Source: Candidatus Segatella mututuai (GTDB lineage Bacteria; Bacteroidota; Bacteroidia; Bacteroidales; Bacteroidaceae). Taken from it: a stretch of 32,168 nucleotides of DNA. The DNA lies in contig DJOI01000009.1 in assembly GCA_002439605.1 (NCBI GenBank), forward strand, positions 760 through 32,927, in the 5' to 3' direction. Each line of letters opens with the position of its first letter. Positions within the stretch are counted from its first letter, which is position 1. Below the pieces are notes generated by a model. The model did not search any database, was not told the origin of the DNA, and saw nothing but the letters and a program-made list of their open reading frames with translations. The position numbers and the translations under genes were made by a program. Of this stretch, positions 6,389 to 15,141 are shown piece by piece.

Positions 6389-8587
6389 TTATATTATCAA
6401 CGATTCTTTTGCCCAATTGTTGTCTATACGCAAACCGATATGTTCATCATATTGTTGTGCGTAATCAACCACAAATAGTCCTTCTCTTTTCTCTGTTACA
6501 ACTCCCATCTTGCATAATGCCTCAAAGTCTCTTTGGTAGATATTGACGCAGTATTTTGAGATTTTTTTCATTAGCAGATATGAAGGACCGTTTTGTACAA
6601 GCTCTTGTACAAGCTCTGTACTGTTTTTCCAACATATAACAACCGTCTTTCCGGTATCTTCTATAAGTTGGAAATACTTTGTGGCAGTAGCGAAGCTTAT
6701 ATTCTTCACATCGTATAAGTAATGCTTCATATCCTTTTTGTCGAAACTTTCATTTCGACAATATAGTTGACGGAAATAAGTACTCATCGTTTCTGGAGCA
6801 AACCAATCTGATGATGTGTCCAAGCTAAGTCTTGCATTGTTACCATCTTGTATTCCACCTTTAGGAAGATTGTGCTCTTTGGCAAGGCTAAAAACGTATG
6901 TGGTACAAATGCCTTTTTCCCCTTCTCTGTTGCATCGACCTGCCGCTTGCAAGACGGAGTCTAAACCTGCTTCTTGTCTAAACACAACCGGGAAGTCTAT
7001 ATCTACTCCAGCCTCAATCAATTGAGTGGATATCACTCGAATAATTTCATTATTGTCATCTTTGAGTGCAGTCTTAATCTGTTCTATAGTTTCACCTATA
7101 TGTGCAGGGCACATCATTTTAGAAAGATGCAAGGTAACGCCTTCTTGTGGTAAACGCTCATATAGCTCTTTAGCATCCCTTCGAGTGTTTACAATGCAAA
7201 GCACCTTTTTATGCCTTTTCAGCATCTCGGCAACTTCATCGTATGATTTCCCCGAATTGTCTATATCAAGTTTTACTCTTCTTAATTTATCGTGGAGTTT
7301 GAAATCTTTTGTAATAATTTCCTTAACTTCTTTTATTCCTTGGAACGAAGCCTTTGGGTTGCATCCTTCAATAAAACCGCTTAGAACAGGTTGACTTGCT
7401 GTCGTGAACAATACAGAAACCTTAAATAATTTATTATATGTTTTCAGTGAATCAACTATTGGCTGCAAATAATCCATAGGCAGTGTCTGTACCTCGTCTA
7501 AAATCAGCACACTATTGACAATGTTATGCAGTTTGCGACAAGTAGCAGGCTTGTTACTAAACATAGACTCAAACAGTTGAACATTGGTTGTGACCACAAT
7601 AGGGTAATCCCAGTTTTCTGCCGCCAACTTCATCTGTTCTCTGAGCTTTTCGTCTTTTATTTGCTCTGGATCAACATTGCTATGATGCTCCAGAACATTA
7701 TCTGCCCCAAAGATTTCTCTCAATATAGCGGCAGTCTGCACAATGATACTTGTATAAGGTATCGCAATAATAATTCTCTTTTGACCATTATGGATAGCAT
7801 GTCTCAAAGCCCAAACCAAAGACGATAGTGTTTTACCTCCACCTGTTGGAACTGTTAGGCTATAAAAACCGACAGGCGATAGAGAAGTCTTGATGCATTG
7901 TTGCTGCACCTCGTTTCTGATACGATTCACTTCAGAAACATTTGCACAAACTTTCAGATTTTGAAGATAGGCTTCCAATTTTGGCAGCAAATCTTTTATT
8001 GCAGCCTTGTTTGCACGTAATTCGGAGGCAACTTTGTCCATAAAAGCTTCCGTATCAAGATAGTCAGCATCTACAAGACAAGAGTATAACATACGAGACA
8101 AATGATGGAAGTCACTTGCTTCGCATTTAAAGAATAACTTCTCTAATACTACTTTTTCTATATTTGTATTTACTTCTGCAGGTATCTTCTTTTTAAGTTC
8201 GCTATTCTCACCGTCCAACTCATCCGAGTCATGCAATCCCGAATGATGAGACAAAATTTGGTTGACGAAGAAATTGTCAGCAGATTTCCCATAAAGCTTT
8301 CTGGCGATAATACCACCTATATAAGCATGGTGATAGTCACCCACAACTTTTATCTCAGGTGCATATCCACTTTCTTTTCTGATGTGTTGCTGAAAGGCGT
8401 TTGTTTCTTTCCCTATGTCATGAAGCATTCCTAACACTCTGCCCCAAGCTCCCAAGCCAAATTCGCTAGCAAAACGTGACGTTCGCTCTGCAACGCCAAT
8501 AGTATGCTCCTCATTGGATTGAATGATCCAATGTTCATTTTGTGAATCTTTGTATAAATGGGATATTATTTGTTTTAAGTCTGTCAT
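6389..8587 (-). CDS. cas3: CRISPR-associated helicase-nuclease Cas3 (type I-C)
   Basis: The 732-residue protein has an N-terminal HD nuclease domain: H56-D57 in MLHDIGK, H86-H87, SHHSG at 113-117, and D173. The SF2 helicase core follows: Walker A VPTGGGKT at 246-253, DEVQ box at 364-367, TTASQP near 395-400, and motif VI QAAGRCNREG at 547-556. It unwinds and degrades target DNA after Cascade recruitment. An unusually good AGGAGG Shine-Dalgarno sits 6 nt before the ATG (8594-8599). All catalytic motifs are present, so interference should be competent. Confidence 0.97.
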   Translation of the reverse strand: MTDLKQIISHLYKDSQNEHWIIQSNEEHTIGVAERTSRFASEFGLGAWGRVLGMLHDIGKETNAFQQHIRKESGYAPEIKVVGDYHHAYIGGIIARKLYGKSADNFFVNQILSHHSGLHDSDELDGENSELKKKIPAEVNTNIEKVVLEKLFFKCEASDFHHLSRMLYSCLVDADYLDTEAFMDKVASELRANKAAIKDLLPKLEAYLQNLKVCANVSEVNRIRNEVQQQCIKTSLSPVGFYSLTVPTGGGKTLSSLVWALRHAIHNGQKRIIIAIPYTSIIVQTAAILREIFGADNVLEHHSNVDPEQIKDEKLREQMKLAAENWDYPIVVTTNVQLFESMFSNKPATCRKLHNIVNSVLILDEVQTLPMDYLQPIVDSLKTYNKLFKVSVLFTTASQPVLSGFIEGCNPKASFQGIKEVKEIITKDFKLHDKLRRVKLDIDNSGKSYDEVAEMLKRHKKVLCIVNTRRDAKELYERLPQEGVTLHLSKMMCPAHIGETIEQIKTALKDDNNEIIRVISTQLIEAGVDIDFPVVFRQEAGLDSVLQAAGRCNREGEKGICTTYVFSLAKEHNLPKGGIQDGNNARLSLDTSSDWFAPETMSTYFRQLYCRNESFDKKDMKHYLYDVKNISFATATKYFQLIEDTGKTVVICWKNSTELVQELVQNGPSYLLMKKISKYCVNIYQRDFEALCKMGVVTEKREGLFVVDYAQQYDEHIGLRIDNNWAKESLII

Positions 8588-8600
8588 ATTTTTCCTCCTA

Positions 8601-8753
8601 CTATATAGGATCTATTCTTCTTTCTATGCCGATGGTCTCAGGAAGTTTGTATTCTCCCCAACCTATTTTCTTGCGGTTCTTGTTGATGCGCTCGTCATAC
8701 CACAAATCGTAATGCTCGCGAGAAATCATCTGCAAGTCCTCGGCTTCATGCAT
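8601..8753 (-). CDS. Candidate 50-residue ORF immediately upstream of cas3
   Basis: An ATG at 8753 opens a 50-residue frame that ends 13 nt before the cas3 start. The product begins MHEAEDLQMISREHYDLWYD and contains NRKKIGWGEYKLPET. The aromatic and charged composition and ordinary codons look coding. The frame stays open upstream of the ATG to a TAG within the preceding ORF, so it may be the displaced 3' half of one gene. I do not recognise the family. The close spacing to cas3 suggests translational coupling. Confidence 0.45.
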   Translation of the reverse strand: MHEAEDLQMISREHYDLWYDERINKNRKKIGWGEYKLPETIGIERRIDPI

Positions 8754-8923
8754 TTGTGCTGCGATGGATACACCATATAAAATAATTCCTTGAGGTTGAT
8801 TATCTCTTCTAACGTGAGATGAATGTGCTTGCCACGTTTCAGGCTATGAAAGTGGCTTTCGGAAAACAGAAAGGAATTCAACTTTGGTTGCATGATGTCT
8901 TTCTCGTATTTGGAAATAGTCAT
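8726..8923 (-). CDS. Unknown 65-residue ORF heading the cas operon
   Basis: The product starts MTISKYEKDIMQPKLNSFLF and is rich in His, Lys and Leu, with a predicted helix around LTLEEIINLKELF. The start lies about 25-30 nt downstream of a minus-strand -7 box at 8954-8961, so it is placed as first gene of the cas transcript. Its last 28 nt overlap the next small ORF in the -1 frame. Either these are two overlapping genes, or a single gene broken by a frameshift near the overlap. No domain is recognised. Confidence 0.5.
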   Translation of the reverse strand: MTISKYEKDIMQPKLNSFLFSESHFHSLKRGKHIHLTLEEIINLKELFYMVYPSQHKCMKPRTCR

Positions 8924-8953
8924 TAGTCATATTGCAATAGATTTTATTTGAGG

Positions 8954-8961
8954 CAAAGATA
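8954..8961 (-). promoter_or_regulatory. Probable -7 box of the cas operon promoter
   Basis: The minus strand reads TATCTTTG, a perfect match to the Bacteroidota TAnnTTTG element, about 30 nt before the first small ORF. At the 19-nt spacing the upstream element is only GTTAC-like, so the -33 box is weak. No other matching promoter is seen between here and cas3. Confidence 0.55.
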
Positions 8962-9104
8962 ATAAAAATATTCTATATTGTAACTATTTTTATACATGAA
9001 AATAGATGAAAGGGTGATTTTAATATCCTTGTTATGAAAGAGAAAGGGCAATTTTAGTCTTATACCTATTTTATATATAGAAAAGATTCACAACTTATAT
9101 TGCG

Positions 9105-9145
9105 AAAAAAGCTCGCAAGAACTCATATGTTTCTTGCGAGCTTTT
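9105..9145 (-). terminator. Intrinsic terminator of the M3 peptidase gene
   Basis: A perfect 15-bp stem (9107-9121 with 9131-9145, 9-nt loop) is followed on the minus strand by a run of six T. It lies 36 nt after the peptidase stop codon. The A-tract on the other side makes it potentially bidirectional. The remaining bases between it and the cas promoter (about 9000-9100) show no gene. Confidence 0.85.
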
Positions 9146-9180
9146 GGGATATAGCAATTCTGTGCTGATATGTTCCGATG

Positions 9181-11322
9181 TTACAATCCTCTTGCTTTTA
9201 GCAAGCCTGATGCATCCGGGCTCTTCATGCCAGTGAAGTCGGTGAACATCTCCATCTGGTCCTTGGTGTTGCCTCGGCTCAGAATCTTGTCTCTGAATGC
9301 CTGGCCTACGGCTGGGTTGAGCGCACCATGCTTGGAGAAGAAATCGGCGATGTTGACAGCGAGCACCTCGGTCCATAGATAGCTGTAGTAGCCTGCGGCA
9401 TAGCCTCCGCCCCATACGTGGTTGAAATAAGTGGTGGAGTAGCGAGGAGGTATTTGGTTGTCGAGCAGGCCTACGTTGTAGAGTGCTTCTTTCTCAAAGG
9501 CTCCTGCCATGTAATCGGATGGAATCTCATCGGGAGTCAACTCGTGCCATGCCAAGTCTAAGCAGGTGGCTGCGAGGTTCTCGCCGAGTGCATAGGCTGT
9601 TTGGAAGTTGATGCTCTTCAGCATACGCTCCTTTAGGTCGGTTGGCATCGGCTTTCCTGTCTCGGTATGGCGAGCGTAGTGGTCGAATATCTCAGGAATG
9701 GAGGCAAACGACTCGTTGAACTGAGAAGGCATCTCCACGAAGTCGCGGGCCACGGCTGTACCTGAAAGGGTGTTGTACTTGCAGTTGGAGAGAATGCCAT
9801 GAAGAGCATGGCCGAACTCATGGAACAGGGTGCAAACCTCGTCCCAGGTAATGAGCGATGGCTGACCTTCGGGTGCCTTGGCATAGTTGCATACATTGTA
9901 GATGATAGGCAACTGTCCACGCAGCTTGCTCTGCTTGGCGAAGCTGCTCATCCAGGCACCTCCTCGCTTGGTAGGGCGACGGAAGTAGTCGCTGTAGAAG
10001 AGTGCGAGAGGCTTGCCGTTCTTGTCGCTCACCTCGAACACTTTCATGTCGGGATGATAAGTCGGGATGTCCTTGCGCTGTTTGAAGTTCAGTCCATACA
10101 CGCGATGGGCGGCATAGAACACGCCGTTCACCAGCACGCTGTCGATGTTGAAGTAAGGCTTCACCTCGTCGTCGGTGATGTTGAGCATCTCCTTCTTCAT
10201 CTTCGCAGAATAGTAGAAGCGGTCGTAAGGTTGAAGTTTGAAGTCCTTGCCCTCGGTCTTCTGGGCGTATTCCTCTATCGCCTGTGTCTCAGCCTTTGCC
10301 TTCGGAGTATATTCCTTGATGAGTTGGTTCAAAAAGTCGTTCACGTTCTTCGAGTTCTTCGCCATTGTCTTTTCGAGTGAATAGTCGGCGTAGTTCTTGT
10401 ATCCCATCAACTGTCCTTTCTCGGCACGTAGCTTGGCTATCTCGGTTACGATAGGGAAGGTGTTGAAGTCTGGGTTGGTGGCATCGGCGCGATGGATGCT
10501 TGCCTCATAAACCTTCTTTCGGAGTTCACGGTTCTGGAGATTGGTGAGGATGGGTTGCTGGGTGGTGTTCACGATGACGATGCAGTAAGGCGCCTTTCCG
10601 CCACGGCTCTCGGCATCTTTCTTGCACTGGGCGATGTCGGCTTCGCTGAGGCCAGATAGTTCCTCTTTGTTTTGTACCCAAACTACGGCTGCATTGGTGG
10701 CGGCAGGAAGAAGGTTGCCCCATTGTTGCTGGAGCTCGGAGATACGGGAGTTGATAGCCTTCATACGCTCCATCTTCCCAGGGGAGAGCAAGGCGCCTGA
10801 GCGGACGAAGCTCTTGTAGATGACCTCGGTGAGTCGTTGGTCTTCGCCTTTGAGCTTTTTATACTCGTTGTCATAGACATACTTGATGCGATCGAAGAGT
10901 TTCTGATTGAATGAAATCTCGTTTTCGAGCTCAGTAAGCAGAGGTGTAACCTTCTTTTGAGTCTCTGCGATGACTGGAGTCTTGTGAGCGCTGGTGAGTC
11001 CGAAGAATATGCTGGTTACCTTGTCGAGTAGCACACCGCTCTCCTCGTAGGCGAGGATGGTGTTCTGGAAGGTAGGCTTTTTCTTGTTGTTCACGATTTT
11101 CTGGATGTTCTCACGCTGTTGCTTGATGGCAGCTTCGATGGCAGGCAGATAGTCGCTTTCCTGAATCTTGCTGAAGTCGGGAGCGCCGAACGGAAGGCTG
11201 CTCTTTTGCAAGAGTGGGTTCTTACTGCCAGCTACTCCTGCTGCCAGAGCGTCGGCTGTGGCTGGCATCTGCAAGAGGGCGGCTGCCAAGCTGAAAGTAA
11301 GTAAAGTCTTGTTTAGTCTCAT
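9181..11322 (-). CDS. dcp: Secreted M3-family peptidyl-dipeptidase (Dcp-like)
   Basis: The 713-residue metallopeptidase has an N-terminal signal peptide (about 1-27, ending near TADALAAG) and the zinc motif H501-E502-x-x-H505 in LFHEFGHALHGI. A conserved glutamate region (SQFNESFASIPE) follows, as in the M3A/M3B clan. Enzymes of this family remove C-terminal dipeptides from peptides. The signal peptide suggests action in the periplasm. The length fits Dcp (about 680-720). It is probably monocistronic, with a strong terminator downstream. Dcp versus oligopeptidase A cannot be separated by eye, although the VWGGGYAAGYYSYLW block is Dcp-like. Confidence 0.92.
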   Translation of the reverse strand: MRLNKTLLTFSLAAALLQMPATADALAAGVAGSKNPLLQKSSLPFGAPDFSKIQESDYLPAIEAAIKQQRENIQKIVNNKKKPTFQNTILAYEESGVLLDKVTSIFFGLTSAHKTPVIAETQKKVTPLLTELENEISFNQKLFDRIKYVYDNEYKKLKGEDQRLTEVIYKSFVRSGALLSPGKMERMKAINSRISELQQQWGNLLPAATNAAVVWVQNKEELSGLSEADIAQCKKDAESRGGKAPYCIVIVNTTQQPILTNLQNRELRKKVYEASIHRADATNPDFNTFPIVTEIAKLRAEKGQLMGYKNYADYSLEKTMAKNSKNVNDFLNQLIKEYTPKAKAETQAIEEYAQKTEGKDFKLQPYDRFYYSAKMKKEMLNITDDEVKPYFNIDSVLVNGVFYAAHRVYGLNFKQRKDIPTYHPDMKVFEVSDKNGKPLALFYSDYFRRPTKRGGAWMSSFAKQSKLRGQLPIIYNVCNYAKAPEGQPSLITWDEVCTLFHEFGHALHGILSNCKYNTLSGTAVARDFVEMPSQFNESFASIPEIFDHYARHTETGKPMPTDLKERMLKSINFQTAYALGENLAATCLDLAWHELTPDEIPSDYMAGAFEKEALYNVGLLDNQIPPRYSTTYFNHVWGGGYAAGYYSYLWTEVLAVNIADFFSKHGALNPAVGQAFRDKILSRGNTKDQMEMFTDFTGMKSPDASGLLKARGL

Positions 11323-11415
11323 GTTTTGTTTTCTTTTTAGTATTATTGCTGTTGAGGAATTTACAAAAAGATATACTTAACTGTGAAAATATGGTTGACT
11401 GTCTATTTCTTCTGC

Positions 11416-12753
11416 CTATACGATGGGCAGGCTGATGCCGTTTATCTTCTGGTAGATGTCGAGGGCGTAGATGTCGGTCATTCCGCTGATGTAGTCTATC
11501 ACCGCCATGATGCGCTCCTCCATGTTCTCGTTGTTGATGTCGTACTGGCTGCTGACTCGCCGCAGCAGTTGTCGCGAGTCGAAGCGTTGGGGGGTGATGG
11601 CTGCGTTGACGAACACCTCCATGAGCGTGGCCATGATTTTGTAACCCGATAGCTCGATGTCGAGCACGGGCTTGCTGTGGTAGATTTTCGAGAATGAAGT
11701 CTTCTCGCAGTCTTTGTAGGCATCTCGCTGCCGCTCGGGGATGTGGTCTATGAGGCTTCCCTCGAAGGTCCCTCCCAGTATCTCCTCCTCATGCTCCAGG
11801 AAAGCGGCCACGCATTCGTTCTCCAGTCTGCCGATGGCACTGGCACGCATGTACACCACCTTCTCGTTCTCGTCGGTCACTCCCTCTTCTTTGATGCGTT
11901 CCTTTATCTTGATTTGGGTTCCCTCGTCGAAGAAGCCCAACAGCAGCCGTTCCGTCTCTTCGAAAGAAAGAATCTTGAGCTTGTGGGAATCCTCGATGTC
12001 CATGATCTCATAGCAGATGTCGTCGGCAGCCTCTACCAGGTAAACCAAGGGATGACGGGCGTATCTGAGAGGCTCGCCAGGTTTCGACTTGCGGAAAACG
12101 CCCAATTCATCGGCCACTTTCTGGTAGGATGCCCTCTCCGACGAGAAGAATCCAAACTTGCCGTGGCTGCCTGCCAGCTGGCTTGCGAATGGATATTTCA
12201 CGATGGAAGCCAGCATGGAGTAGGTCATGACGAAGCCGCCCTTGCGTCTTCCCTTGAACTGGTGGGTGAGTATGCGGAAGGCGTTGGCGTTGCCCTCGAA
12301 GTGGGTGATGTCTTGCCAGAACTCTGGCGATACCAACTCCCTTACAACCTTCCCCGCCCCCTCGCTGAAGAATGTCTGTATGGCTTTCTCGCCAGAATGG
12401 CCGAAGGGAGGGTTGCCCAAGTCGTGCGCCAGGCAGGCTGCGCTCACGATGGTGCCTATCTCCTCGAAGAGGGTGTCCTTCAGCTCGGGACGTTTCTCCA
12501 TGATGCGCTTCGAGATGTCGTTGCCCAGCGACATGCCCACGCTCGATACTTCCAGGCTGTGGGTCAGTCGGTTGTGGACAAAGATGGAGCCTGGCAATGG
12601 GAATACCTGTGTCTTGTTCTGCAGTCGTCTGAAAGCCGACGAGAAGATGAGACGGTCGTAGTCGCGCTTGAACTCCGACCTGTCGTCGTGGCGCTCGGCA
12701 TGTTTGTGTTCTTGTCCGAATCGCTTGTTAGATATGAGTTTCATCCATTCCAT
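11416..12753 (-). CDS. dgt: Deoxyguanosinetriphosphate triphosphohydrolase-like HD protein
   Basis: The preferred start at 12753 (MEWMKLISNKRFG) gives 445 residues. A frame to 12780 is open, but its upstream ATG would lie inside the promoter. The HD-domain signature is clear: NRLTHSLEVSSVG supplies the first His, ACLAHDLGNPPFGHSG the HD pair, and LVEAADDICYEIMD the distal Asp. The family hydrolyses dGTP, or other dNTPs, to the nucleoside plus triphosphate. A consensus promoter ends only 4 nt before the ATG, so the mRNA may be leaderless. It is divergent from dut, another dNTP-pool enzyme. Confidence 0.93.
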   Translation of the reverse strand: MEWMKLISNKRFGQEHKHAERHDDRSEFKRDYDRLIFSSAFRRLQNKTQVFPLPGSIFVHNRLTHSLEVSSVGMSLGNDISKRIMEKRPELKDTLFEEIGTIVSAACLAHDLGNPPFGHSGEKAIQTFFSEGAGKVVRELVSPEFWQDITHFEGNANAFRILTHQFKGRRKGGFVMTYSMLASIVKYPFASQLAGSHGKFGFFSSERASYQKVADELGVFRKSKPGEPLRYARHPLVYLVEAADDICYEIMDIEDSHKLKILSFEETERLLLGFFDEGTQIKIKERIKEEGVTDENEKVVYMRASAIGRLENECVAAFLEHEEEILGGTFEGSLIDHIPERQRDAYKDCEKTSFSKIYHSKPVLDIELSGYKIMATLMEVFVNAAITPQRFDSRQLLRRVSSQYDINNENMEERIMAVIDYISGMTDIYALDIYQKINGISLPIV

Positions 12754-12757
12754 GTCG

Positions 12758-12788
12758 CAAAAATACACCAATCCTTGCACAATACAAA
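12758..12788 (-). promoter_or_regulatory. Consensus Bacteroidota promoter of dgt
   Basis: On the minus strand TTTG (12785-12788), a 19-nt spacer and TATTTTTG (12758-12765) match the TTTG-N19-TAnnTTTG consensus. The expected transcription start coincides with, or lies within a few bases of, the ATG at 12753. This is why the shorter start is chosen. Confidence 0.75.
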
Positions 12789-12861
12789 ATAAAAAAGCAT
12801 TTATTTTTTATAAAATCTATCATTTTCGGTGCGAAAATGCCTTAATGTGCCCGAAAAGCAT

Positions 12862-12869
12862 TATTTTTG
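12862..12869 (+). promoter_or_regulatory. Probable -7 box of the dut operon promoter
   Basis: TATTTTTG matches TAnnTTTG and lies about 20 nt before the dut ATG. No clear TTTG is found at the 19-20 nt spacing, so the -33 element is weak. This places the dut start at 12888 or 12891 rather than upstream in the -7 box. Confidence 0.5.
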
Positions 12870-12890
12870 CATCTTAAAAGATTAATCATG

Positions 12891-13325
12891 ATGAAAGTAC
12901 AAATTATCAACCGCGGGCATCAGCCGTTGCCTGCTTATGCCACGCCCCAGAGTGCAGGCATGGATTTGCGTGCCAATATCGACGAGTCGGTCGTGCTTCA
13001 CCCCATGGAGCGCCGTCTTGTGCCCACGGGTCTTTACATGGCTTTGCCAGCGGGCTTCGAGGCTCAGATACGTCCTCGGAGCGGCTTGGCCTTGAAGCAT
13101 GGCATCACCGTGCTCAACACTCCTGGCACCATCGATGCCGACTATCGGGGCGAAATCATGGTTCTGCTCGTCAATTTCTCGCAGACAGACTTCGTTGTCA
13201 ACGATGGCGAGCGCATAGCCCAGATGGTTATAGCCAAGCATGAAAATGCGGAATTCATCGAGGTGGAGACACTCGATGAAACCGAGCGGGGCGCAGGTGG
13301 CTATGGTCATACGGGTGTGAAGTAG
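12891..13325 (+). CDS. dut: dUTP diphosphatase (dUTPase)
   Basis: The 144-residue trimeric dUTPase shows all five family motifs in order: AGMDLRA; RPRSGLALKHG; TPGTIDADYRGEI; NDGERIAQMVI; and the C-terminal RGAGGYGHTG (Tyr replacing the usual Phe). It converts dUTP to dUMP and pyrophosphate, keeping uracil out of DNA and feeding dTMP synthesis. The start could also be the ATG 3 nt upstream (12888). A TPR gene follows after 13 nt, so this is probably the first gene of an envelope operon running to 17789. Confidence 0.96.
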   Translation: MKVQIINRGHQPLPAYATPQSAGMDLRANIDESVVLHPMERRLVPTGLYMALPAGFEAQIRPRSGLALKHGITVLNTPGTIDADYRGEIMVLLVNFSQTDFVVNDGERIAQMVIAKHENAEFIEVETLDETERGAGGYGHTGVK

Positions 13326-13338
13326 AGAAACAAGGAAT

Positions 13339-15141
13339 ATGTTAATCCAGATTGTTGTGAGTAAAGCAAATATTTTGAGACAGACCATTTTGGGAGTCTC
13401 GTGGCTTGTGCTATTTGCGGCGGCTTTGCCCTTGCAGGCTTCCGACGGGCTGTCGGACAATGAACGTAAGCGTTACGATTATTTCTTTGAGGAGGCAGCC
13501 CGTCTTCAGGCGTTGGGTAGATACGGCGATGCCTTCGAACTCTTTGAGCATGCCCGCAAGATTAATCCACGTGCTGCTGAGGTATATTTCTATGAGTCGA
13601 TGTATTATCAGCAGATGAAGCAAGATTCGTTGGCTCAAGATTGCCTTGCGCATGCCATCGCCCTGGCACCTTCCAATCTTACCTTTCGCGAACGTATGGC
13701 GCAATATTATGTTGCCAATCAGCAATACGACAAGGCGATAGATGCCTACGAGGGCATCTTTGCGCAAAATCACGACAATACCGACGCGCTCTACATGCTG
13801 TTGCGCCTTTATCAGCAACAGAAGGAATATCCCCGGATGCTAAGGACCCTCAACCGCTTGGAGACGGAGGAAGGCGAGAGCGAGAAGTTCACTCTCGAGA
13901 AGATGCACATCTACGAGTTGATGAACGACCCGAAGTCTGCCTACAAGGAACTCAAGTCGCTTACCGAGACTCACCCCCTCGACATGGTTTACAAAACCAT
14001 GTTAGGCAACTGGCTCATGGAGCACCAGCGCCAGAAGGAGGCCTACAAGTTGTTCATGCAGGTGCTTGAGGAAGAGCCGGACAACTCGTATGCCCAGATG
14101 TCGCTCTACGATTATTACAACGCCACGGGGCAGAAGGAACAGGCTCGCACCATGCTCGACCGCATCCTGTTGGGGGGGAAGACCGACATCGACACCAAGA
14201 TGATGATGATACGCTCGTTCATACAAGACAACGAGAGCCATGGCGCCGATTCCACCCAGGTCATCGCCCTCTTCGACAGAATGCTGAGCCAGCCCAAGCC
14301 TTCGGTGGACATCGCTGAGTTTCGCGCCGCCTATATGAACATCAAGAAGATGCCGATGGACACGGTCGACGCCGCTTACCGCAAGGTGCTCGAGATAGCT
14401 CCCGACCGCAGTGCGTCGCGCATGCAACTTATACAGAACCTGTGGGAACGGAAAGACTACGACGAGGTAATCCGCCAGTCGGAGATCGCCCACGAATACA
14501 ATCCCGAGGAGATGGTGTTCTACTACTTTGGCGGAATGGCGCACTACATGAAGCACGAGGAAGATGCCACGCTCGACGAGTTCCGCCGCGGTATAGGACA
14601 AATCAACAGCAAGAGCTCCCCCGACTTGGTGTCCGACCTTTATATGATCATGGGTGACATCCTTCATGGCAAGAACCGACAGGCGGAGGCTTTTGCCGCT
14701 TACGACTCTTGCCTGCACTGGAAACCCGACAACATTCCCGGTCTCAACAATTATGCCTACTACATCAGCCAGACGGGCAAGAACTTGCAGAAGGCCGAGC
14801 TGATGAGCTACAAGACCATCAAGGCCGAGCCCAAGAACTCCACCTATCTTGACACCTATGCGTGGATTCTTTTTATGGAGGAACGTTATGCCGAGGCCAA
14901 AAACTATATCGACCAGTCCTTGGCGTGCTGCGACACAACGTCGGACAGCAGCACCATCATAGAGCATGCAGGAGATATTTATGCCATGAACGGGCTTACC
15001 GATCAGGCTGTGGCATATTGGCGGCAGGCACAGAATGGCAACCCGGATTCTGATGCCCTGAAGGTGAAGATTGAGTGCAGGAAATATGTGACAGAAAGCG
15101 AAATCGTAAAATACAAGCGAAAATGGAAAAAAACAAAATAA
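13339..15141 (+). CDS. Exported tetratricopeptide-repeat protein
   Basis: The 600-residue protein has an N-terminal hydrophobic signal segment (about 15-35, ending ALPLQASDG), then TPR units through most of its length. Examples are ALGRYGDAFELFEHARKINP, DKAIDAYEGIFAQN, and late repeats near NAYYISQTGKNLQKAELM. It is likely a periplasmic protein-interaction scaffold. It follows dut by 13 nt, and its stop overlaps the lipoprotein start (TAATG). Association with a DUF4292 lipoprotein and an EnvC-like protein suggests an envelope-biogenesis role. The precise function is unknown. Confidence 0.88.
   Translation: MLIQIVVSKANILRQTILGVSWLVLFAAALPLQASDGLSDNERKRYDYFFEEAARLQALGRYGDAFELFEHARKINPRAAEVYFYESMYYQQMKQDSLAQDCLAHAIALAPSNLTFRERMAQYYVANQQYDKAIDAYEGIFAQNHDNTDALYMLLRLYQQQKEYPRMLRTLNRLETEEGESEKFTLEKMHIYELMNDPKSAYKELKSLTETHPLDMVYKTMLGNWLMEHQRQKEAYKLFMQVLEEEPDNSYAQMSLYDYYNATGQKEQARTMLDRILLGGKTDIDTKMMMIRSFIQDNESHGADSTQVIALFDRMLSQPKPSVDIAEFRAAYMNIKKMPMDTVDAAYRKVLEIAPDRSASRMQLIQNLWERKDYDEVIRQSEIAHEYNPEEMVFYYFGGMAHYMKHEEDATLDEFRRGIGQINSKSSPDLVSDLYMIMGDILHGKNRQAEAFAAYDSCLHWKPDNIPGLNNYAYYISQTGKNLQKAELMSYKTIKAEPKNSTYLDTYAWILFMEERYAEAKNYIDQSLACCDTTSDSSTIIEHAGDIYAMNGLTDQAVAYWRQAQNGNPDSDALKVKIECRKYVTESEIVKYKRKWKKTK

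Noticed and set aside
11743..12792. A 349-codon plus-strand frame opposite dgt
   Set aside because: dgt has all HD motifs and a promoter. The opposing frame has no motif and only reflects GC-rich third positions.
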